A stretch of DNA of 64,000 nucleotides from positions 2,418,001-2,482,000 of the forward strand of contig CP065007.1 in assembly GCA_016699715.1 (NCBI GenBank). The letters are read 5' to 3'. The notes beneath the pieces are model-generated. The model saw only the letters and a program-made list of their open reading frames with translations, ran no database searches and was not told where the DNA came from. This DNA comes from Candidatus Competibacteraceae bacterium. GTDB taxonomy: Bacteria; Pseudomonadota; Gammaproteobacteria; Competibacterales; Competibacteraceae. A program made the translations under genes and the position numbers. Numbering within the stretch: the first letter of the stretch is position 1; every line of letters starts with the position of its first letter. This document shows positions 57,937-64,000 of the stretch, piece after piece.

Positions 57937-59474
57937 GCCAGCCAGCCGCCAGCGTCGAGTCCTTGCCGGCCAGCGTGGGCGAGGCCGTGGGCGAGACCGT
58001 GGGCGAGCACCTCTTGTTGCCTTATGCGTTTGCCAAGCGCCATGGCGTGTTGGTGGTGGATGAGGAGGATGGTAAGGTGACTGTCGCTTGCCGGCAGGGC
58101 ATCGGCACGCGCAGTCTGGTGGAGTTGCGCCGTTTTCTGAATACCCCGCTGCGGCCGGTGCTGGTGCCGGCCGAGCATTTCGAGCGGATGCTGCAGGACA
58201 GCTACGAAGGCGACAGCGACGGCGCGGCTCGCATGATGGAGGATCTCGGCGATGAGATGGACCTCAATCAGGTGGCGCAGAGCCTGCCCGAGCCGGAGGA
58301 TTTGCTGGAAAGCGCCGACGACGCGCCGATCATCCGCTTGATCAACGCGCTGCTGACCGGGGCAATCAAGGAGGGCGCTTCGGATATCCACATCGAATCG
58401 TTCGAGAACCGGTTGTTGGTGCGGTTCCGGGTGGACGGTGTGCTGCGGGAGGCCCTGCAGCCGCCGCGGGCGCTGGGACCGCTGCTGGTGTCTCGGGTCA
58501 AGGTCATGGCCCACCTCGACATCGCCGAAAAGCGCTTGCCGCAGGACGGGCGGATTTCGCTCAAGGTGGCCGGACGGCCGGTGGACGTGCGGGTCTCGAC
58601 CCTGCCGACCGGTCATGGCGAACGAGTGGTGCTGCGCCTGCTGGACAAGCGCGAAGGTCGGCTGGATTTGCGCCATCTGGGTATGCAAGCGCACGACGAG
58701 CTGCGCTTGCTGAAAGTGATTCATCGTCCACACGGCATTCTGCTGGTCACCGGCCCGACCGGGTCCGGCAAGACCACCACCCTCTACGCCGGGCTGACCC
58801 AGCTCAACGATCGCAAGCGCAACATCATGACCGTCGAGGACCCCATCGAGTATTACCTGGACGGGATCAGCCAAACCCAGGTCAATACCAAGGTCGAAAT
58901 GACCTTCGCCCGTGGCTTGCGCGCCATCCTGCGCCAGGACCCCGACGTGGTCATGGTCGGCGAAATCCGCGATCTGGAAACAGCCGAAATCGCGGTGCAG
59001 GCGTCGCTGACCGGCCATCTGGTCCTGTCCACCCTGCATACCAATAGCGCGGTCGGTGCCATCACTCGACTGCGCGATATGGGCGTGGAACCGTTTCTGT
59101 TGTCCTCATCGTTGGTTGGCGTGCTGGCTCAGCGTTTGGTGCGCAAGCTGTGCCCCCACTGCAAACAGCCGCATGTCGCCACCCCGGCCGATTGCGAGGT
59201 GTTGTGCGTCGATCCCACCGTGTTGCCGACGCTTTATGTTCCGGTCGGTTGCGGTCAGTGCAACCAGACCGGATTCCGGGGCCGCGGCGGGATTTTCGAG
59301 CTGGTGGTGCTGGACGAGGCGATGCAAACCCTGATTCACGAGGGCAAGGGCGAGCAGGAAATGGAGCGCCATGCCCGGTTGTCCAGTCCCAGTATCCGCG
59401 ATGATGGCCGCCGGCGTGTGCTGGCGGGCGATACCGCATTGTCGGAACTGATTCGGGTAACCAAGGAGGACTAG
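57933..59474 (+). CDS. gspE: Type II secretion system ATPase
   Basis: 513 aa. N-terminal GspE domains (about 1-130, with a GEAVGETVGE repeat), then a hexameric ATPase core: Walker A 'GPTGSGKTTTLYA' (about 273), Asp box, 'MTVEDPIEYYLDGISQTQVN', Walker B 'DPDVVMVGEIRDLETAEIAVQASLTGHLVLSTLHTN'. A tetracysteine zinc motif (CPHC ... CGQC, about 407-440) marks it as a GspE rather than a PilB/PilT. Powers pseudopilus assembly at the inner membrane. Confidence 0.96.
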   Translation: MSQPAASVESLPASVGEAVGETVGEHLLLPYAFAKRHGVLVVDEEDGKVTVACRQGIGTRSLVELRRFLNTPLRPVLVPAEHFERMLQDSYEGDSDGAARMMEDLGDEMDLNQVAQSLPEPEDLLESADDAPIIRLINALLTGAIKEGASDIHIESFENRLLVRFRVDGVLREALQPPRALGPLLVSRVKVMAHLDIAEKRLPQDGRISLKVAGRPVDVRVSTLPTGHGERVVLRLLDKREGRLDLRHLGMQAHDELRLLKVIHRPHGILLVTGPTGSGKTTTLYAGLTQLNDRKRNIMTVEDPIEYYLDGISQTQVNTKVEMTFARGLRAILRQDPDVVMVGEIRDLETAEIAVQASLTGHLVLSTLHTNSAVGAITRLRDMGVEPFLLSSSLVGVLAQRLVRKLCPHCKQPHVATPADCEVLCVDPTVLPTLYVPVGCGQCNQTGFRGRGGIFELVVLDEAMQTLIHEGKGEQEMERHARLSSPSIRDDGRRRVLAGDTALSELIRVTKED

Positions 59475-60692
59475 GTGCCGGCGTTTCAGTACAGTGCGCT
59501 CGACCTCAAAGGCCGTCAGCGCAAAGGCTTGATCGAAGCCGATACGCCCCGGCTGGCCCGGCAGACGCTGCGCGAGCGCGGTCTGAACCCGCTGGGAGTC
59601 GAGGAGGTGGCCAGTCGCGAGCGTCGGCGCGGCGATCACTGGTGGAGCGGGCGAGTTCGGATCAGCGCCACCGATCTGGCCTTGATTACCCGGCAGCTGG
59701 CGACTTTGGTCGGTTCCGGCCTGCCGCTGGAAGAAGCGCTGGGCGGGGTGGCTCAGCAGGCCGAGCGGGCGCGGCTCAGCGGTTTGCTGCTGGCGGTGCG
59801 CACCCGGGTACTGGAAGGTCACACGCTGGCGACCGCGCTCGGCGATTTTCCGCAGGTATTCCCGGAACTGTACCGGGCCACCGTCGCCGCCGGCGAGCAG
59901 TCCGGCCATCTCGATGTGGTGTTCGAGCGGCTGGCCGATTACACCGAGGCTCGCCAGCAGATGCGCCAAAAGGTCGGTCTGGCGTTGTTCTATCCCTTGC
60001 TGCTGACCGGCGTCGCCATCCTGATCGTCGCCGGCCTGCTGACCTATGTGGTGCCGCAAGTGGTGCAGGTATTTAGCAGCCTCAACCAGCAGTTGCCGGC
60101 GCTGACCCGCGGTCTGATCGCCCTGAGCGATTTCCTGCGCCAGTACGGTTGGTTGGTACTACTCGCGCTGGCGGCCGGCGCGGTCGGTTGGGTCTACGCG
60201 CTGCGTCGGATCGGTTTCCAGCGGCGGGTGCATCGCGTGCTGCTGCGTTTGCCGTTGCTGGCGCGCTTGATTCGGGGGACCAATACCGCCCGCTTTGCCC
60301 GTACCTTCAGCATCCTGATGGCGAGCGGCGTGCCGGTGTTGGAGGCCTTGCGGATTTCCTCGCAGGTGCTCGGTAACCTACCGATGCGGGAAGCGGTGGA
60401 ACAGGCGGCGGTGCGGGTCAAGGAAGGCGCCAGCTTGTACAAGGCGGTCAGCGCCAGCGGCTATTTCCCGCCAATGACCGTGCAGCTCATTGCCAGCGGC
60501 GAGGCCAGTGGCCGCTTGGAGAATATGCTGGAACGGGCGGCGGTGCAGCAGGAGCGGGAGACCGAAACCTTGATCGCCGCGCTGCTGGGGATTTTCGAAC
60601 CCATGCTGATTCTGTTCATGGGCGGCGTGGTGCTGGTGATCGTACTGGCGATTCTGTTGCCGATCTTCGATCTCAATCAACTGGTGCACTGA
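59475..60692 (+). CDS. gspF: Type II secretion system inner-membrane protein F
   Basis: 405 aa from GTG 59475, immediately after the gspE stop. Two T2SSF cytoplasmic helical domains (about 70-190 and 275-395) and three membrane spans ('LLLTGVAILIVAGLLTYVVPQV' near 175; 'WLVLLALAAGAVGWVYAL' near 225; 'MLILFMGGVVLVIVLAILLPIF' near 380). It is the platform protein contacted by GspE. No gspG-gspM genes follow; the next gene is convergent and overlaps by 16 bases. Confidence 0.95.
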   Translation: MPAFQYSALDLKGRQRKGLIEADTPRLARQTLRERGLNPLGVEEVASRERRRGDHWWSGRVRISATDLALITRQLATLVGSGLPLEEALGGVAQQAERARLSGLLLAVRTRVLEGHTLATALGDFPQVFPELYRATVAAGEQSGHLDVVFERLADYTEARQQMRQKVGLALFYPLLLTGVAILIVAGLLTYVVPQVVQVFSSLNQQLPALTRGLIALSDFLRQYGWLVLLALAAGAVGWVYALRRIGFQRRVHRVLLRLPLLARLIRGTNTARFARTFSILMASGVPVLEALRISSQVLGNLPMREAVEQAAVRVKEGASLYKAVSASGYFPPMTVQLIASGEASGRLENMLERAAVQQERETETLIAALLGIFEPMLILFMGGVVLVIVLAILLPIFDLNQLVH

Positions 60693-61156
60693 GCGGCCAC
60701 CCGCAGCCCGTCGTGATCCAGGGTGTAGGCGCGGGCGAAGCCGCCGATAAAGCGGATGCGGACCGGAGTCAGGCGTAGCAGCAGGAAATCGCCGAACTCG
60801 AAGCGGGGCACCGCATCGGGCAACCGTTCCTGATAGCGCAGCGCCGCCGACCGGTAGTCCGGGCGGTCACGGGGAATGATCGCGATCTCGCCTTGCACCG
60901 TCACCCGAGCCAGTGTCTGTGGATCTTCGTCGTCCCGTTCCGGTTCGCTGATGGCCAGCCCGGCGCGTGGGTGGGCCAGCAGATTGCGAGTGTGGGCGGA
61001 CAGCGTGCTGAGGTGCAGCAGGAAACCGCTGTAATCCGGTTCCGGGACATAGGTGACCCAGGACGCATCCGGCCCATCTGGACCCTGAGTCGCGAGCACC
61101 GCCCAGCGTCGGTCGCGGATCAGGGTTAGCATGAGGCGTTGTTCTTGAAAGTTCAT
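60677..61156 (-). CDS. HugZ-like FMN-binding split-barrel protein
   Basis: 159 aa from ATG 61156 (GGGAG upstream). Pyridoxamine-phosphate-oxidase-like split barrel: 'LMLTLIRDRRWAVLATQGPDGPDASWVTYVPEPDYSGFLLHLSTLSAHTRNLLAHPRAGLAI', then 'PRFEFGDFLLLRLTPVRIRFIGGFARAYTL'. The second half resembles HugZ/heme-utilisation proteins, but the role (heme binding, flavin reductase or other) is not settled by sequence. It lies 16 bases after iscS on the same strand. Confidence 0.82.
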   Translation of the reverse strand: MNFQEQRLMLTLIRDRRWAVLATQGPDGPDASWVTYVPEPDYSGFLLHLSTLSAHTRNLLAHPRAGLAISEPERDDEDPQTLARVTVQGEIAIIPRDRPDYRSAALRYQERLPDAVPRFEFGDFLLLRLTPVRIRFIGGFARAYTLDHDGLRVAAQCTS

Positions 61157-61172
61157 TGGTCGCCACTCCCGT

Positions 61173-62390
61173 TCATGGTGCCGCCCAATCCACCGCGCGG
61201 TGTTTCGGACTTCCATGGCGTGTCTCCCATACCGGAGATAGCTCCCGCAGCCGGGTGACCGCCGCGCCAACCGCATCGATGGCGTAGTCGATCTCCTCGA
61301 CCATGGTGAAACGGCCCAGACTGAAGCGGACCGCGCCACGCATCCGCATGGCATCGCAACCCATCGCCCGCAGTACGTGCGAGGGTTCGTGGCTGGCGGA
61401 GGTGCAGGCGGAGCCGGTGGCAAGGGCGATCTCCGGCAGTGCGTCCAGTAGCGCCTCGGCGGCGATGCCGGCAAAGCTGATATTGAGGATACCGGCCACG
61501 TTCCGCTCAGGGTGGCCGTTTAACTCCACTTCGCCCAGCGTCGCCAATCCTTGCCACAGTCGGTCGCGCAGCCGCCGGATACGGACCTGCTCGGTCTCCA
61601 TCTCGATGCGGGCGATCCGGCAGGCTTCCCCCATGGCGACAATCTGGTGGACGGGTAAGGTGCCGGCCCGTAATCCGCGTTCCTGACCACCGCCATACAG
61701 CAGCGGCTCCAGCCGTACTCGAACCGGACGCTGGCGCACGACCAGTGCGCCGACGCCCTTGGGACCGTACAGTTTGTGCGCGCTGAGGCTTAATAAATCC
61801 ACTGGCAGGGTTTGCGGATCGAGCGGTAGCTTGCCGGCGCTCTGGGATGCGTCCACATGCAGCAGCGCGCCGTGGTTTCGAAGCAGCGCGCCGATGGCGG
61901 GCAGATCCTGCGCCACGCCGGTTTCGTTATTGACGTGCATCAGCGAGACCAGCACGGTGTCTGGCCGCAACGCCGCCGCGAGCCGCTCCAGCGGAATCGA
62001 CCCATCCGGGTTCGGGTCGAGGTAGGTGATTGCGCAACCCTCGCGTTCCAGCCGCCGGCAAACGTCGAGCACGGCCTTATGTTCGGTCTTGCTGGTGACC
62101 AGATGCCGGCTCTTGCGGGCATCGGCGCGCATGACGCCAAACAAAGCGAGGTTATTGGCCTCGGTGGAGCCGGAAGTCCAGATGATTGCGCCGGGTTCGG
62201 TGTCGAGCAGGGCAGCGACCTGCGTCCGGGCGGTTTCGACCGCCCGGGCCGCCGCCCGACCGAAAACATGGGTGTTGGAAGAAGGGTTGCCGAAGATGCC
62301 GTCCTGGCCGAGATACTGACTCAGGATGACGACAACCCGAGGATCCGCTGGGGTGGTTGCCGCGTAATCCAGATAAACCGGCAGTCGCAT
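61173..62390 (-). CDS. iscS: Cysteine desulfurase (IscS type)
   Basis: 405 aa. PLP enzyme releasing sulfur from cysteine for Fe-S clusters, tRNA thiolation and other uses; cytoplasmic dimer. Follows IscS closely: 'LPVYLDYAATTPADPRV', 'SGSTEANNLALFG', 'TEHKAVLDVCRRLEREG', 'SLMHVNNETGVAQDL', the PLP-lysine motif 'SLSAHKLYGPKGVGAL', 'GGGQERGLRAGTLPVHQIVAMGEA', and the mobile-loop cysteine 'ATGSACTSAS'. iscR precedes it by 19 bases, but iscU is not downstream. Confidence 0.93.
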   Translation of the reverse strand: MRLPVYLDYAATTPADPRVVVILSQYLGQDGIFGNPSSNTHVFGRAAARAVETARTQVAALLDTEPGAIIWTSGSTEANNLALFGVMRADARKSRHLVTSKTEHKAVLDVCRRLEREGCAITYLDPNPDGSIPLERLAAALRPDTVLVSLMHVNNETGVAQDLPAIGALLRNHGALLHVDASQSAGKLPLDPQTLPVDLLSLSAHKLYGPKGVGALVVRQRPVRVRLEPLLYGGGQERGLRAGTLPVHQIVAMGEACRIARIEMETEQVRIRRLRDRLWQGLATLGEVELNGHPERNVAGILNISFAGIAAEALLDALPEIALATGSACTSASHEPSHVLRAMGCDAMRMRGAVRFSLGRFTMVEEIDYAIDAVGAAVTRLRELSPVWETRHGSPKHRAVDWAAP

Positions 62391-62409
62391 TACGGCCTGG
62401 GGAAGCCGA

Positions 62410-62895
62410 TCAGGCCACGGCCGAAGCTGGAACTCGCTCGCTGGAGCGATCGCGCCGGCGCGAACCGTTCTGGCGGCGCACCACTTCGCAGACCGCCGGA
62501 CGCTCGACGAACTGCGCCAGCGTGATACCTTCCAGGAAAGTGAAAATCTGCCGGCTGAGGTCGGTCCACAATTCGTGCGTCAGGCAGCGCCGGCCTTCCT
62601 GGCAATTCTCATGACCGAAGCAGCGGGTGGCATCCATCCGTTCGTCGACCGCGCTGATGATGTCGGCGACCGTGACCTGATCGGGCGAACTCGCCAGCCG
62701 GTAGCCGCCGCCCGGACCGCGCACGCCCTCAACCAGGCTGCGCTTGCGCAGCTTGGCGAACAACTGCTCCAGATAGGACAGCGATATACCCTGGCATTGG
62801 GAAATCTCGGCCAACGTGACCGGGCCGTACTTGTCGTGAATGGCCAGATGCATCATGGCGGTAACTGCATAGCGGCCTTTGGTCGACAGTTTCAT
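62410..62895 (-). CDS. iscR: Fe-S cluster-sensing transcription regulator IscR
   Basis: 161-aa Rrf2-family winged-helix regulator: 'MKLSTKGRYAVTAMMHLAIHDKYGPVTLAEISQCQGISLSYLEQLFAKLRK'. The [2Fe-2S] ligands are present as C-x5-C-x5-C ('CFGHENCQEGRRC') followed by His, matching E. coli C92/C98/C104/H107. Holo-IscR normally represses its own isc operon. First gene of iscR-iscS-HugZ-like. Confidence 0.95.
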   Translation of the reverse strand: MKLSTKGRYAVTAMMHLAIHDKYGPVTLAEISQCQGISLSYLEQLFAKLRKRSLVEGVRGPGGGYRLASSPDQVTVADIISAVDERMDATRCFGHENCQEGRRCLTHELWTDLSRQIFTFLEGITLAQFVERPAVCEVVRRQNGSRRRDRSSERVPASAVA

Positions 62896-62935
62896 GAGTA
62901 TTACCCCGCAATTGGGCTGTACCGTGAGGTTAATT

Positions 62936-62982
62936 CCTGACTATTGAGTAAGGAAACTATATTAACCTATTGGCGCAGTCAA
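62936..62982 (-). promoter_or_regulatory. Putative iscR promoter and IscR operator
   Basis: On the minus strand TTGACT (62982-62977) and TATAGT (62961-62956) are each 5/6 matches to the sigma-70 boxes, but their spacing is only 15 bases. Just downstream, CCTGACTATTGAGTAAGGA (plus strand, 62936-62954) resembles the IscR type 1 site, with TGACTA and an imperfect inverted half. This would place autorepression over the start site. It is inference from sequence shape. Confidence 0.4.
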
Positions 62983-63012
62983 CTAATTTGGAAAAATAAT
63001 GCCTTGGGCGTT

Positions 63013-63501
63013 TTAGACGGGGTGGGCGAATTGCCCGGTAAATCGATGGCCTTGGCGCAGGCAGTAGGCGAGCCATTTAAAAAGAAAACGGTTGGTCCGC
63101 CAGCGGGCGTGAAGGTGCGTGTCGTCCGCTTGGTGACCGGGATGGAACTCGGCGGCGAAGGCGGCGCGGTGCCGTAAGTGCGCGGCCATTACCTCGGCCA
63201 TGCGCGCATCGTGATAGATGCGGATGCGCAGATTGGGTTCGGCGGTGACCGTGCCGTCGTCTTGGTGAAATTGGTAGGTTAGAGTCAGGCCGCTGGTGTA
63301 ACGGCTGCGCTCGAGGATTCGCAAATGCAGATCCAGGCCCCCGACCACCCGCGAGACACAGGCGGTCGACGCGGGCGGCATGATCGGCAACAGCCGGCGC
63401 AGGTTGATGTAGTTCCGCTCGTACAGATCCATCAGTGCCGCAAAGCTGCCCGGCGTGTCGTGCGCGAGCAATCCGGTCTGGGGAGCGTGAAGCAGAATCA
63501 T
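63013..63501 (-). CDS. DUF1249 (YqiB-like) protein
   Basis: 162 aa from ATG 63501; GTG 63513 would overlap lpxH. The DUF1249 pattern is clear: 'LMDLYERNYINLRRLLP', 'DLHLRILERSRYTSGLTLTYQF', 'PNLRIRIYHDARMAEV' and the C-terminal 'RFLFKWLAYCLRQGH'. Function unknown. E. coli yqiB neighbours cpdA, another calcineurin-like phosphoesterase; here the neighbour is lpxH, four bases upstream. Confidence 0.85.
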   Translation of the reverse strand: MILLHAPQTGLLAHDTPGSFAALMDLYERNYINLRRLLPIMPPASTACVSRVVGGLDLHLRILERSRYTSGLTLTYQFHQDDGTVTAEPNLRIRIYHDARMAEVMAAHLRHRAAFAAEFHPGHQADDTHLHARWRTNRFLFKWLAYCLRQGHRFTGQFAHPV

Positions 63502-63505
63502 GAGC

Positions 63506-64000
63506 CTACGCACCGGGCAGAGACAGGGATTCCAGGCGCCAGCCGGTCCTGTCGCAACACAGTACGCTGCCCTGTTCGTACCAGTCGCCCAGTACCGCTC
63601 GCCGCGCGGGCCGCCCGTCCAGCATCCATTGGTGGATGGCGGGTCGGTGGGTGTGACCGTGGATCAGATGGTTAACGCCGTGCGTGCGCAGCGCTTGTTC
63701 CACCGCCACGGGGTTGACGTCGGTAATCTCGGTGCCTTTTAACTGGGTGGCCTGCCGACTGGTTTCGCGCAACTGGCTGGCCAGTATCCGTCGTCGCGCC
63801 AGCGGCTGCGCCAGCAGAGCCGCCTGCCAGGCCGGATCGCGGACCTGGGCGCGAAACGCCTGATACTCGACATCGTCGGTGCAAAGCGTGTCACCGTGCA
63901 GCAGCAGCACGGGCTCGCCGGCCAGCTCGATCACCACGCTCTCCGGCAATAACCGCGCTTGGCTCGCCGCCGCGAAAGCTTGGCCGACCAGGAAATCCCG
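63506..64000 (-). CDS. lpxH: UDP-2,3-diacylglucosamine diphosphatase LpxH, C-terminal part
   Basis: Partial gene; the 5' end is outside the window. The frame reads from the last base ('RDFLVGQAFAAAS'), then 'LLPESVVIELAGEPVLLLHGDTLCTDDVEYQAFRAQVRDPAW', 'EITDVNPVAVEQALRTHGVNHLIHGHTHRPAIH' and 'RAVLGDWYEQGSVL'. These are calcineurin-like phosphoesterase metal motifs (GHTHRP) with LpxH-specific sequence. Hydrolyses UDP-2,3-diacyl-GlcN to lipid X in lipid A synthesis at the inner membrane. Confidence 0.95.
   Translation of the reverse strand, partial: RDFLVGQAFAAASQARLLPESVVIELAGEPVLLLHGDTLCTDDVEYQAFRAQVRDPAWQAALLAQPLARRRILASQLRETSRQATQLKGTEITDVNPVAVEQALRTHGVNHLIHGHTHRPAIHQWMLDGRPARRAVLGDWYEQGSVLCCDRTGWRLESLSLPGA

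Overview
The window is a G+C-rich chromosomal segment of a gammaproteobacterium. The evidence is the gene orders lolB-ispE-tRNA-Gln-prs-rplY-pth, iscR-iscS and lpxH-DUF1249, and a gamma-type type II secretion cluster. Central-metabolism genes (malate dehydrogenase, propionyl-CoA synthetase, acrylyl-CoA reductase, B12 uptake, a GH31 glucosidase) together with heavy PAS/c-di-GMP signalling and many insertion sequences would fit an activated-sludge Competibacter/Contendobacter-like organism. That assignment is inference; no marker gene proves it.

Layout. 1-3615: lolB end, ispE, tRNA-Gln(UUG), prs, rplY, pth. 3617-4912: a TnpB-only IS200/IS605-type element with a divergent ribbon-helix-helix gene. 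4977-10521: waaA, cysZ-like, mdh, prpE. 10839-11947: a 153-bp MITE-like repeat and an IS1-family element. 12167-20526: a minor-pilin operon fimT-pilV-pilW-pilX-pilY1-pilE, visibly more A+T-rich than its surroundings at its 5' side. 20573-25030 (minus): a CheB-CheR-PAS fusion followed by a PAS-GGDEF cyclase. 25185-27431: ygiQ. 27636-33485: cobalamin riboswitch, then btuB-btuF-btuC-btuD-tonB. 33554-34336: mazG.

34394-41860 is a mobile-element island. An IS66 element (8-bp target duplication), a 125-bp MITE (9-bp duplication) and an ISKra4-family element (9-bp duplication) have all landed within about 25 bp of the ancestral sequence. An IS4-family element (10-bp duplication) then splits a polytopic membrane-protein gene. 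Beyond it lie a 5'-truncated malic enzyme gene, the 3' end of a second GH31 gene, and the inverted second copy of the 153-bp repeat.

41905-54441: Cache-GGDEF cyclase, acuI-like reductase, GH31 glucosidase, a six-PAS/GAF/HD-GYP protein, an alpha/beta hydrolase, a thioesterase and a glycine-zipper protein, with three copies of a roughly 100-130-bp dispersed repeat in the gaps. 54745-60692: gspC-gspD-gspE-gspF. 60677-62895 (minus): iscR, iscS and a HugZ-like FMN protein instead of the usual iscU. 63013-64000 (minus): lpxH (5' end off-window) and a DUF1249 gene.

The parts most worth following up are the TnpB with a replaced RuvC-II glutamate and its RHH partner, the triple-insertion hotspot with its MITE, the IS4-split membrane gene, the fused malic enzyme/GH31 remnants, and the two inverted 153-bp repeats bracketing about 30.7 kb.
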